A model generated the notes under the pieces. That model made no database searches. It worked only from the letters and a program-made list of their open reading frames with translations, and had not been told where the DNA came from. From Butyriboletus loyo (taxonomy: Eukaryota; Basidiomycota; Agaricomycetes; Boletales; Boletaceae), in NCBI GenBank assembly GCA_038093515.1, contig JBBPSI010000398.1, positions 1-15,748 of the forward strand: 15,748 nt of DNA, written 5' to 3'. Positions 1 through 9,449 of the stretch are shown one piece after another. Position 1 is the stretch's first letter, and each line of letters begins with the position of its first letter. Both the position numbers and the translations under genes were made by a program.

Positions 1-1604
1 TGGGTTATTCTTAGATGGGGTGGAACGAGTGAACGACTCTGGGGACAGCTTGGTGCCAAGCTGTGTGCTTTCAGTCCCTGTAACAAACCGTTGTCATTCT
101 ACACACCGATTGTTTACGTGATGCTTATGTATGAGTTGGAACCATTGAGTCGTTGTCCTACGAATTCAAGATCGTAAATATTCTTGACCTCGAATCCGTG
201 TGTCCACATACAGCTCGGAAAGACACTATTTCTCCACTGATTAAAGGCAAGACCAAGGCAAGGACGTGCTGGATAGGGCCGCAACAATTCGCACGTTACC
301 AAGGCACTCGTCGAAAGGGACATACAATCCGACACCTACTTCGTGAGTGTGGATCATTCGTTTTGCCTTAACGCGACTACCTTGGCATCGCAGATTCAAG
401 AGCTATAAATCAGCAAAAGCTGAGAAGCTAATCAGCTGAAAGGCGGAGGGTGGGAGAAGAAACGCGTACCTCTAACTTCTTCCGGCCTTCAATTATCATT
501 TTCCCACTTTCCATCTGGCGGTTGAGGTGAGGCGGAGGTTGGATGATACCAAGTGGAATGATGCGATATTTCCCCAACCGAGGTCACTCTGATGATTCAG
601 TTTATTGTCCCCCAGGCGGCAGTACGTTCCAAACCAGAGAAGCGTCGAGCCTGACGTCGCCTGCTAACGTTCGGACCGATACTAGGACATTAAATGAGAC
701 GGATGCACTTTAGGGCACACCACGAACTTGCAAGGAACACCCCGGCCAATCCAGAGTCCCGCCTCCATGCCCGCCTGGGTATCGTTGACCTAGGTATTCG
801 TGACAGTGATCTCGAAGAGTGCCCCGAGCCTGAAAAACCGAGCCGATGTCAGAAGATTGGAACGTATCGTTGGAAATTAGTCGACCCACCGTCGAGAGCG
901 GGGGCCTGCTTTATATCCGGTCTTTGTTGTGTCCGTACAAGCGAGCTCAACCCCACCACAAAATAGTGGCCATGATATTCGAAGAGGCCTAATGGCAGAG
1001 GGTCAGTCGTCAAATAGTGCGAAGAGACGACCCCTCACAGTCTGTGCGATTTGTCGAATTGAGGGTGAGACCGAGCCCAGGGCAAACCAATCACAGAGTT
1101 CATACTACACGACAATGGATGGTACCCCCGGCCATCTAGCTCGTCGAAGCGGAGTGGGGGGCGGTGGGGATAGAACCTGAACTGGAGTTGTGACGACCCG
1201 CAGCAGGTAGCTTGAATATTTGGGTATGGCATGCAGCCTCGCCTCTGCAAGGGCGCCAAGGATCCACGAAATAAAAGAACCACTCGAGTTGGTTATGCAA
1301 GTAACGGGTTTGTGGTGATTTTTAGTTGTATGAATTCCAGTCTGAGGTGGGGAGGGACAAGGGAGATCGATATTTTTTCTAACCATCCTGCCCGCCGTGT
1401 GAACGCTTGGTGGGGACATGTCGATTTATGTACCGCACATGTATGCACGCATCGACCGCACGAATTTTACTTTCCACCTGAGTAGCTTTGGTTCTAGAAG
1501 TGATATCATTGCTGTAATGTAAGGGAACTACACAAGAAATTTCATCGGGAAGGAAACTAGGATCTAGGACGGTGGGCTGTTCACAGTCGAACGATAGTCG
1601 GTAA
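1..1604. other. Region without a supportable gene
   Basis: Both strands hold only short open frames (58-104 codons) with no family resemblance I recognise and no chain of phase-consistent exons. A TATA-like ctataaat lies at about 403-410 on the plus strand. A 58-codon plus-strand frame starts at the ATG at 543 and could be an exon fragment, but I cannot connect it to anything. The right part of this stretch would be downstream (3') of the minus-strand gene ending at 1605. Confidence 0.5.
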
Positions 1605-2869
1605 CTATGCCTGCAGGGTCAACGTGGGACTAGGGCTGAGTTCTCCTGCTGGATAGAACCTACCTGATCCACTATTTTCAGAGCCACTGTTGTTGATGGT
1701 AAATCCTGGAGCAATGGAATCTGTATTACTGACGATATTGAGGTTAAGATTGAGCCAATTGTAACTGCTACTGGGCGAGGTAGAGATGCTACTGCGGGCA
1801 GACGATAATACCTCAGGGTCGAGCGCCGCCCTCACAGCTAAGGTTCAATCCGGCAGCAAACATACAGTCAGCGAACGCGTGGGTGGGTTATCATTGCCTT
1901 ACTCGAGGTTTGTCCATCTGGACTGTTTGAAGGAGTTGGATCGGCGAAGGGATTACCGGAGGATGCCAGGATGGATGCCATCTGTTGGGCAGCGGCGAGA
2001 ACTTCCTGCATGCCAGGAGGATTCAACTCTCCTGGAGGTGAGGGTGGCAATGACACAGCAAGACCCGAAATCGGTTCGTCCCTTCTGACAGATTCGGCTA
2101 TGGTTATTGTTTGAGGAAGTCCACGATGTAGTATAAATAAGTCGTACTTTCAACCGGAGCGAGGTTCGTCGAGGGAGTCGATAGCACAGCCCTCTTCAAC
2201 CTCTCAGAAGTTGTCTGCGTTCTCCATGAGCTCCAATTATGTCAAAGATTTATTAAAGAGGGTACCCTTGTCGAAGTGAAGAGCTCCTCAGTATCGTCGA
2301 CCCACTCTCGTTTTTCACGTTTGATTGCTCTGCTCTTGAAGGGCTTAAGTATTGATTTGAATATTGATTGGCTCTTCTCAAGCAATTCAAGCTCTTTCTT
2401 CCGTCGGGTCAAGCTAATGAAGCAAGCCGCAAGCGTTACTATTCGGAATAAACTTGGCCAGTTTACCTACTTGTCGTACTGAGCCTTCGTTTCTCGAAGA
2501 AGCTCACGATGATTTTCTTCCAAACTTTGGCACAAGCGGTGGATCTGGAGCATTTGTTCTAGCGTAGCTCGGAGATATAGACCACCTGTATGCAAGGAAC
2601 CCTTGTCAGTGATCCTCCCGAGCGGGACTGTTGGGTCATAGTTCTCAACGGACCCAAGGTCTGCTGGGAAGAGAAGGACTGTCTGTGGGGTATCTGATTG
2701 CATGATCAAGGGGGGTACACCACCTTGGGTAAGTCATCTCTTTAATGAGGGACCCGTGCGGAAAAAGCATCCTCCAGCACCCCCCTCCTCCGTCTGGCCA
2801 CTGATCTCACTTACCACTCAAATACAACTCCGCGACCCTTTGGGTCCACGGGGTCCGATGTAGATCCAT
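1605..2869 (-). CDS. Hypothetical protein, helical middle and Ser/Pro-rich C-terminus (six exons)
   Basis: I do not recognise the family. Proposed exons on the minus strand: 2869-2815, 2723-2471, 2413-2266, 2214-2148, 2097-1903 and 1837-1605, giving 316 residues plus a stop. All five introns (91, 57, 51, 50 and 65 nt) have GT...AG ends, and the phases (1,2,0,1,1) fit exactly; the first and last donors are GTAAGT and GTAAGG. The ATG at 2869 has A at -3 and G at +4. Visible in the protein: an N-terminal stretch with TVLLFPADLG (about 33-42); a long charged, probably coiled-coil helix rich in Leu, Glu, Lys and Arg (about 68-122); a basic patch (KPFKSRAIKREKREW); then a low-complexity tail rich in Ser, Pro, Asn and Thr, with an Ala/Gln helix (EVLAAAQQMASILASSG). 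No membrane segment or signal peptide is apparent. It is divergent from the kinase-like gene. The first exon is the least certain part; without it the protein could start at the ATG at 2703. Confidence 0.68.
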
Positions 2870-2931
2870 ATTTGTGTATGTTTGTAAAACAGTACCAAAG
2901 ACTTGTTGCGTGCCCACCCGCAACGTTAGCC
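2870..2931. promoter_or_regulatory. Very short divergent intergenic region
   Basis: Only 62 bp separate the proposed ATG of the minus-strand unknown gene (2869) from the proposed ATG of the plus-strand kinase-like gene (2932). Any shared promoter or 5' leaders must therefore overlap one of the genes, or one of the starts is placed wrongly. An in-frame alternative kinase ATG at 2878 would shrink the gap to 8 bp. I see no TATA box here. Confidence 0.35.
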
Positions 2932-4304
2932 ATGCCCGCTCGTTCAGGAAAGCTGCCAGCCAGGGAATCGCAAGAGCAGACGCTGGTTACTCAACTTGAA
3001 CGTACAGTTTTTGGTGACTTTCCCACAAACACAGATGGCCAGCTTTCCGAACCCGAGTTGTGGTGGTCCGAACACTACCATTGGCTGAAGGACAGTGGAT
3101 ACCTACTTCGACCTCGCTATGCCCCGGATTGGATACCTTCTTGGCAAGGAACGAAGAAGAGTTTTATTTTATGTGAAGATAGTCGCGTAGCTCGGGTGGG
3201 TACTGGGCGTGTTGGACGCCGCCTCGCGTCGCTCATCTCACAGAAACTCATAGTACGCTACCAGGATCCTCGATGGTACGCGTGTTTCGGATGGCGCATA
3301 TGTTACGCTCAAGCTAGTCAATAAAAACCATCACCCTCATGAGATGGATATCGCACGACATTTTTCTTCTCAACCGCTAGCTACGAGTGCTAACCACTGC
3401 GTTCCGGTTTATGACGTTCTGCCCGTTCCTGATGAGGAAGATCGGGTGATCATTGTTATGCCACTGCTTCAAGCTTATTTACGACCTCCTTTTGGTACGA
3501 TCGGAGAGGCGGTGGAATGTTTTCGGCAATTATTCGAGGTAGGCCATCGTACCGTTTCCTTACCCGGTTGCTGACTTTAAGTAGGGCCTTCATTTTATGC
3601 ACAAGCACCATGTTGCCCATCGGTAAGTCCTGTCGTGAGCGTTTGAGTGCTCATCATTTGATTTAATTTCCTGCAGTGATTGTTCATCCAGAAACATCAT
3701 GATGGATCCAAGCAAGCTCTACCTTGACGCATTTCACCCTATTAGTCCTTTGATGAAGCGGGACTTTTCTGGAAACGCGCGCTACAAGACACGTACCGAA
3801 CGACCTCCAAAATACATCTTCATTGACTTTGGTCTGTCGCGTCGCTATAATGCCTCTGTTGCCAAGCCTATGGAAGTCCCGATATGGGGAGCTGACAAGG
3901 AAGTCCCGGAGTTTCAAAATTCCAACGCTCCTTGCGATCCTTTTCCTACTGATGTTTTCTACATCGGCAATACGATCAAAAAGGATTTCATTGAGGTACG
4001 TCCTCAACTGTACGTTGTATACATGTAGCTAAACTCATCACCCCAGTCAAAGCTCGGGTTTGACTTCATGCAACCTCTGATAACTGACATGGTTCATAAG
4101 GACCCTTCAAAACGTCCCACTATGGATGAAGTTGTTCAGCGATTTGCTTCTATCATAGCCGACCTCAGCACCTGGAAGCTGCGCTCTCGTATCGTCAGTA
4201 AAGGAGAAAGGGTGTATCATAGTGTGATCCGTGGAACCTCTCACTGGATGCGACAAATCGGGCTCATCACGCGTGGTATCCCGGCTATACCTACATCCCC
4301 GTGA
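2932..4304 (+). CDS. Protein kinase-like protein, basidiomycete-expanded family (five exons)
   Basis: Exons: 2932-3195, 3254-3538, 3585-3622, 3677-3995 and 4047-4304, giving 387 residues. The introns are 58, 46, 54 and 51 nt with GT...AG ends and fully consistent phases. The order of motifs is that of a eukaryotic-type kinase fold. The N-terminal part ends in RPRYAPDWIPSW and CED. Next come a VTLK lysine (about 108), a likely alpha-C glutamate (HPHEMD, about 118), the hinge-like IIVMPLL, the catalytic loop HRDCSSRN (Asp about 197, Asn about 202; the Arg codon is split by an intron), and IDFGLSRRYN (DFG Asp about 246). The end has the family's PCDPFPTDVFYIGN and DPSKRPTMDEV blocks. The usual glycine-rich loop and the Lys two positions after the HRD Asp are not evident. 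Known: many mushroom genomes carry large sets of such kinase-domain proteins of undefined role. Inferred: probably soluble and possibly active; substrate unknown. Length and motif order suggest an intact gene. Confidence 0.85.
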
Positions 4305-5462
4305 GGTTTCCAGCACTACCACACTTATTTCCATGGCATACACTTTACTACTTATGTCATGGTGGTATGTTTTCTCGGTTGCGTGTCCGTTCCAAATGAT
4401 AGAACGGCCCAATCTCCATAAAGCATTGTTGGTGTGACATCATTCAGTGTATAGCAGACAAGGCGATTCATCGTAGGTGAGGTGAAATGATATATATGCG
4501 ATAGGCGATATTGTCCCCCTCTTTCTCAAGATTTCGTGGACGCTCAGTAGTAAAAAAAATGCGAGCATCAACAGAGTGAGTGAGGGATTGGAACCGTCCC
4601 GGAAATCAGCTCGGCGTTGGGTCCCGGAAATCATTAATATTCGTGATGACGCAAGGTATCCCATGTATGACACTCTGAATTTGTTAACGTTTTTTGAATA
4701 ATGAGAATTCTTGTGAGTACATGCTCTTTCGAGTTGCGACGTGAACATGGTGCTACTTTTCCGATCCTGCCAGCGCACAAGCGCAAGAGACTCGGAGACC
4801 GCGGGTTATCAACAACAAAATGTGGCCAACTTACTACATAGAACTGCCGTCTTTCTGACCTCCAAGGCTCCAATCGAGCGCAGTTTCCTACTCGACCGAG
4901 AGTGAGATCTTGGCACGAATTCTCTCCGTGAGAGACCAAAAAAGAAGAAAAGCCAAGGTGTTCGAAATTGACCCGAATTTCTTTTTTTGTTCCCATCGCC
5001 AAACACGGGTGCCTCCGCTGGTGGAATCACGTCGAGTGTCATGTTATGTACATGCTGATTGGCAGGATCGCCATGTCTCGGCTTAGAGTCTATCATAACA
5101 CTAAAGCCAACTAGATTGCAAACCACGGAAATGTCATGATCAACAGCTAGCTTCGAATTCAAACACGAGCGAGATGCATGGACTTTTGTTTTATTCTTCT
5201 TTTTATATTCTAATTGACTCCTCACGCAACAGGAGCGTCCAAAAAAATGAAAAATAAAACATGCCGCATCGAACGCAACCCAAGGAAAGACGAGGGGGGC
5301 AGAGAGGTACAACATAGAGCGAAGGACAAAGAAAGAAAAAAACCCTGAGAAGGGCAAAGCAAGGTGACATAGTGGAGCAAACGACGAATGGAGACATGTA
5401 TCCCAGCATATGTTCTGTCCCTCTCGCTTCTTCCCTCCTAGTCGACCAAAGGGGATGTGCAT
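4305..5462. other. Convergent 3' intergenic region, no gene seen
   Basis: This 1.16 kb separates the 3' ends of the plus-strand kinase-like gene and the minus-strand G3BP-like gene, so it should hold both 3' UTRs. A minus-strand open frame of 217 codons (4809-5462) abuts the G3BP stop codon, but its composition (Phe/Ser/Cys runs from poly-T tracts) looks like an accident of 3' UTR sequence. A 13-bp direct repeat (gtcccggaaatca) lies at 4596-4608 and 4621-4633. Confidence 0.5.
4596..4633. repeat. 13-bp direct repeat, 25-bp period
   Basis: The sequence gtcccggaaatca occurs at 4596-4608 and again at 4621-4633, with 12 bp between the copies. It may be a small local duplication in the convergent 3' region; no function is evident. 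Confidence 0.6.
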
Positions 5463-7024
5463 CTACTTGCCACTAGGTGGACCACCGCGACCCCGCCCAG
5501 GTCCACCACGACCGCCCCGGAACCCACCACGAACTTCGCCATTTAGAGGAGCACCACCCCGAGGTCGGTTTTGGGGCCTCTCGCCGCGCTCCTTACGAGT
5601 CTCGACGAAAATGCGCACCTGACCAGCCTCACCTCCAACATCGATCCGCACGCCACCTTCGCCACCCTGGTTCTGGGGCAAAGACGTAATGATCGCCTTC
5701 TTGGCAGCATCAAGGGATAAGAACTCGAGGAAAGCACACGCTTTTGACCGTACAATCTCAACGTCTTTCAAGGGGCCAAACCGTTGGGTTAGGACCTGGT
5801 TAAGCTGATTTTGGCTGACCGACTCGACAACACCCTGAAAAGACCACAATCAGTCAGTCAGAGTGATGATGAATGACTGCAGATCAATACCTTGACAAAG
5901 CATTGTGGAGTAGTCAACGCCAGCACAACGGCGACGGAAGGGTGTTCGCGCGACCCGTGTTGTTGCCCACCACGATGGGGAGGTCCATGTGGTGCTGGAG
6001 ACTGCGTACCGCTAGTCGGTGTAGGGGCATTTGAGGCAGCGGGCACCTCAGTCAAACCCTTGATTTCCGTAGCAACCTGTGATCCCCATCGTTTCGAGTC
6101 CGTAGCAGCAAGGCTCGCCCAGGTCTTTGGGATTAACTTTGCAGCTGCAGGCGCAGGAGCCGACGTTTGTTGCACAGGTGCAAGTGGCGGTGTAGGGGGA
6201 GCAGTGGGAGAAGCTTGAGGTTGCGGTGCAGGTGCAGGCTCGGTTTCGGGTTCAGCTTCGAGAACAGGCTCGGGCTTCAAGGGGGAAACGGGTGCAGGTA
6301 TAGGCTCGGGTTCAGATTCCTCGAGGTGGAAACCATTTGGTTCCGCAAGTTTGGTCTCGGGGGCCGGAGGAGGGGTGGGAGGGTCAGGCTGAATCGTCGT
6401 GGGTTCCTCCTCCGGAACTGGGGCCGGAGGAGGGGTAGGCTCACGGGAGGGCTCAGGCTCGGGCTCAGCGGCAGGTTCAGGCGCTGGCTCCTCGACAGGG
6501 GCGGGTTCGGAGGCAGGGACGGTGGGAACGGGCTCGGCTTCGCTGACATCATCCTCAACGGTATCTTCCTTGAGGAACCGGAAGATGTCGTTGAGAACAA
6601 AGTAACCATTTGGCTGTTCTGCAAGGAAGAAAGTCTGGACGAACTTTCTCCAGGGATCACCATGATTGGACATCTCGCCGATGACCTGAATGATGATACC
6701 ACCGTTGGCAGAGGACTGCGCATCTACGGAGTGAATGTAGACTTTGCAGTCCTGGAAACCGATGGAGGTGATCTTGCTGTGGATTTCCTGGAGGTGACAT
6801 GTGAGCAAAAGATAAATGGCGAGAAGAAGGGGAAAAAGCACCTGCTGACCGAAACATGGTTTGAGTTCCTCTCCCTCTGTGCCATGAATGAAGGTGGAGG
6901 CTTTGGTGTAGAAGCAATGCAAACGATTGGGCTGTTTGTTGACATGCATGTAATATTGAGGAACGAACTGCCATCCAACCTCGGAAGGAACGACATTTTG
7001 GTGAATTGTAGATGCAGTAGACAT
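5463..7024 (-). CDS. G3BP-like protein: NTF2 domain, acidic linker, RRM, RGG tail (three exons)
   Basis: Exons on the minus strand: 7024-6842, 6787-5891 and 5834-5463, giving 483 residues; the introns (54 and 56 nt) are both phase 0. Residues about 15-137 form an NTF2-like domain, with the family's VGWQFVPQYY start, the HGTEGEE and GQQ-EIH blocks, VDAQSSANGGIIIQVIGEMS and FFLAEQPNGYFVLND. About 140-265 is a Glu/Pro/Ala-rich linker of EPxP-type repeats. A KTWASLAA block follows, then an RRM from about 356 (CFVKGVVESV as RNP2, ACAFLEFLS as RNP1). The tail is RGG/GRG-rich. This domain order is that of G3BP/rasputin, S. pombe Nxt3 and yeast Bre5. Members bind RNA, act as cofactors of a Ubp3/USP10-type deubiquitinase and take part in stress granules, in the cytoplasm. 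Length is normal and the gene appears intact. The first intron is in frame and free of stop codons, so its retention would not truncate the protein but would insert 18 mainly hydrophobic residues into the NTF2 fold. Confidence 0.93.
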
Positions 7025-7650
7025 GACGAGGGAAATGCTGAAGGGTTGCGTGTTAGACGACGAGGGTCAGGAGAAGGGGGTACAAAAAATGTTCTTGAAT
7101 GCGTACCAATGAAAAAGGGGAATAAATGGACGTGCGTTTGCGTGCGTGAGGAAGTCTACAGATTACAACGGACCTGAGGGGCCAATTAAAACCTTTGCAG
7201 CAGCTGTGAAAAGACGGCGGTCGACCAAAAGCTACAGCGTAAAACAGAACAAGGGCTGTTTGAATTTTACTTCGGATTTTGCCGGTAATCTCGCTGACTC
7301 AGCACACGGGTGGACCACAATGTTATCCCGAGGGCCGACAGCGCTACTTAGGCTCAGTCTTCGCTTCCTTCCAGCTAGATTCAAGACACGCTAGACCGCT
7401 TTCGCCAGCGTTTCACCCAATACCGGACAACTTGTCTCAGCGTATCTCTACCTGGGGCTCAGATCTACTCTTTCGCAGCTTGGAAAACGTGTAGACAGTT
7501 TCCGCCCGTTTGTTCAGTTCAAGTCGAACGAAGGTCTGAGCTGCACCGTAGGAAGAGCTGGATTGGGCATATATTGGTATTGTCACATAATTACGTCGCA
7601 TGTATCAGATTGATGATCTATCCTGAAGCGTCCCGGATTCGTCCGACAAA
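7025..7650. promoter_or_regulatory. Upstream region of the G3BP-like gene / 3' side of the GH16 gene
   Basis: This 626-bp gap lies between the GH16 stop codon and the G3BP-like ATG, both on the minus strand. Immediately upstream of the ATG the coding-strand sequence is pyrimidine-rich (about 7045-7085), as is common in fungal leaders. No TATA box or coding exon that I can support is present; the short open frames have no recognisable content. Confidence 0.4.
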
Positions 7651-9309
7651 TCACTCGTATATGTTCAGCCCATTGAACTCAAAGTATGCATCCCTAAACG
7701 CCGTAGGGTTCGCATTCACATATTCTGTGGTGTTCGCCCAACGATGGCGATCAGCCTATTGTACCGTCTAAGCACAGGAACCGCTTTGTGGCGCTCACCA
7801 GTACAGGTCGAGGGGCATCCGGACGCCGCGTAAATGGTGCTGTTACCAGCCCAACTGCCACCTTTTTGCGAACCAGTTGAGCGTCTTTCACAGTGCACAG
7901 ACAACGATAATCACGTACAAAAAGTCAGATTGATGATGATATTATGAGGTCCTAAATGCGTCGAGAAATTGCAGTCTGTGCTCGGGAAATATGCCGCGGG
8001 GACACCCTATCGATGTATGAGCGACCCTGCCACATGGAATCAGCATGGATCAGTTACCCAATCGCTAGTGTCGATGGTCTCCCCGGGACACGACACATCG
8101 TAGGGAACAGTCAAGCTGTCACGTTCCCAGAAGTAGATCGCGATGTAAGTCGCACTCCGCTCGATTGCGTACCTGATCGGATCAGTTCGTTCCGTCGAGG
8201 CTTCCCGAAAGAACATAGAAAACTCACCAACCCCCACCGTTCCTATTGAAGCTCGGACCAAAGCTTTTGTCATCGGCGAGGGCAATACCACATCCAGCAT
8301 TGTTCGTGTCGTATATATTGCAGTCCGTTCCTAGGCTCTTCCTAAATGAAATCGGAGGCGTATCACAAACCATCATTAGCCACGGCCCACGAGAAACGTA
8401 CCCCGTCATCCATCGCGTGGCTGGCATACTGCAATCTGGGCAAAATGAGGAAATACATGCTACACTGTCAGTATACTCACTTGCACCCGTATGTAGAGTC
8501 GATTGATTGGGCGACTGGTCATTGGCACCTTCGACAATGTCCACTTCGCCCTGTAGAGCTGTAATTAGAGGCGTTCACGCTGAATTTCATTCAAACTAAA
8601 CCTCATTTGGCCAATTAGCGCCGAGCTCCTGGAACGAGAATCAGCATACAGAAGAGGACTTGTCTATGGACCGACACATACCCTACAAATAGCCGAAGAT
8701 ACAACATGGACGTGTCGCTTAGCAGCGATTATTATTGGAAGACAAAAAAACCGCACCCTGAAACAAAGTTGAGCACGTTCGACCTAGACATCGTGGTGCA
8801 GGAGACGCACATATTGCAGGCCAAGTCCCACAGCCTTCGGGCATATGGGCTACATCAAAGCTAAAGCGACTCGTCAGCGAGGAAACCGGAACTACTCTCG
8901 CTCTATACTTGCATCGCAACGTGCGTCGTGTACTGAGCCAGGGACTGCAACCTGAAAGAGTTTCGTCCCCTACCGGTCCCATTGAGAACGGTGGTATCGT
9001 CTGCACGCAAGGTCACGCTATCATCAGTGACCGAATACAAGCCACCCGCTTCGGCCGTCGCTCGATCGACATAGTTCCTAAAATATGGACATGCCAGTGT
9101 CTGTCAGCACGCACATCTCATCGTCTTTCAACCACGCGGCAGGGATGCACGCACACGTCTCCGTTCGTGGGGTCGGGAATAGCCTCCCATTCGAATGCAT
9201 TCATGAAAGCTTCGCCGGAGAGGACAGAGGTACAGGTGTAAGTTGCGCCTCGTGCACTCCGAACGATCGAAAGCGCAAGCGCGGCCAAGAAGAACGATGG
9301 CTTCGTCAT
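7651..9309 (-). CDS. Secreted GH16 beta-glucanase, Lam16A-like (13 exons including two of 1 nt)
   Basis: This is an endo-1,3(4)-beta-glucanase-type glycoside hydrolase family 16 enzyme. Minus-strand exons: 9309-9155, 9077-8913, 8860-8811, 8757, 8682, 8628-8602, 8550-8481, 8435-8402, 8341-8228, 8172-8058, 8006-7919, 7861-7799 and 7724-7651, giving 318 residues. A signal peptide is clear (about 1-21, hydrophobic FFLAALALSIV), followed by ATYTC. Family landmarks in order: AFEWEAIPDPTNGDV, NYVDRATA, LRADDTTVL, HVAIFDVAHMPEGCGTWPAIW, ELGANWPNE, the catalytic GEVDIVEG (nucleophile Glu about 135, acid/base Glu about 140), NDQSPNQSTLHT, DCNIYDTNNAGCG, YGPSF-type SFGPSFNRNGGGW, YAIERS, YFWERDS, HNIIINLTFCGSWAG, CPSTCTEYV and a tail ending NGLNIYE. 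Such enzymes remodel fungal walls or degrade beta-glucan. The second intron has a GC-AG donor (GCAAGT). The Trp codon before ELGANW can be completed only through two single-G exons, so this point is uncertain; every other junction is phase-consistent. Confidence 0.9.
8629..8810 (-). other. Three back-to-back introns separated by single-G exons (stwintron-like)
   Basis: Reading the coding strand, the exon ending in GCA ATA T (8811) is followed by intron a, 8810-8758 (53 nt, GTGCGT...TTTCAG). Then come a single G at 8757, intron b 8756-8683 (74 nt, GTGCGG...TGTAG), a single G at 8682, and intron c 8681-8629 (53 nt, GTATGT...TTCCAG). Splicing all three yields T+G+G, a Trp codon, directly before GAG CTC (Glu-Leu), as the GH16 family requires. 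Introns a and c have good signals; b is weaker (a T-run near the donor, no ideal branch point). Alternative: an in-frame readthrough of intron a to a weak GTTTTT donor at about 8754-8750, which would add about 19 residues and lose the Trp. Confidence 0.55.
8861..8912 (-). other. GC-AG intron in the GH16 gene
   Basis: This 52-nt intron starts with GCAAGT and ends with CTTTAG. Only this GC donor keeps the frame that joins HVA to IFDVAHMPEG: using the nearby GT (GTATAG, three bases later) gives a stop codon after two residues. GCAAGT is the standard consensus of the rare GC-AG class. Confidence 0.75.
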
Positions 9310-9353
9310 CGAGGGCACCGAAAGGGACTTGCGATTGTTCTTCCATAGTGTGC

Positions 9354-9361
9354 TTTTTATA
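9354..9361 (-). promoter_or_regulatory. TATA box of the GH16 gene
   Basis: TATAAAAA on the minus strand lies 45 bp upstream of the ATG at 9309. Initiation about 30 bp downstream would fall near 9325. That excludes the out-of-frame ATG at 9346 from the mRNA and supports the signal-peptide ATG at 9309 as the start, with a very short leader. Confidence 0.6.
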
Positions 9362-9449
9362 CGGGAGGACAACCGCGTCCTCCGATTTCGTAATAGATTT
9401 ACGATATGGCCATTTTTTTGTTGGATGACGGATGAATTAGCACCAGTGA

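Noticed and set aside
694..1180. Plus-strand open frames of 83-90 codons
   Set aside because: No recognisable family, no splice chain, and overlapping frames on both strands of similar length, as expected by chance in moderately GC-rich DNA.
4809..5462. 217-codon minus-strand open frame directly downstream of the G3BP-like stop codon
   Set aside because: Composition is driven by poly-T and CT-rich tracts, there are no recognisable domains, and the position fits a 3' UTR.
6167..7177. 336-codon open frame on the plus strand
   Set aside because: It is antisense to the G3BP-like gene. Its Arg/Gly-rich composition is the mirror of the Glu/Pro/Ala codons of the acidic linker, and the minus-strand reading has clear NTF2 family motifs.
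8719..9006. GH16 gene as a simple pseudogene because the frame breaks after the GCGTWPAI-like block
   Set aside because: All domains before and after are intact with correct phases, and the break is resolved by a consistent, if unusual, splicing pattern.
9128..9346. Start of the GH16 gene at the upstream ATG at 9346
   Set aside because: It is out of frame with the signal peptide and GH16 motifs, and lies too close to the TATA box to be in the mRNA.
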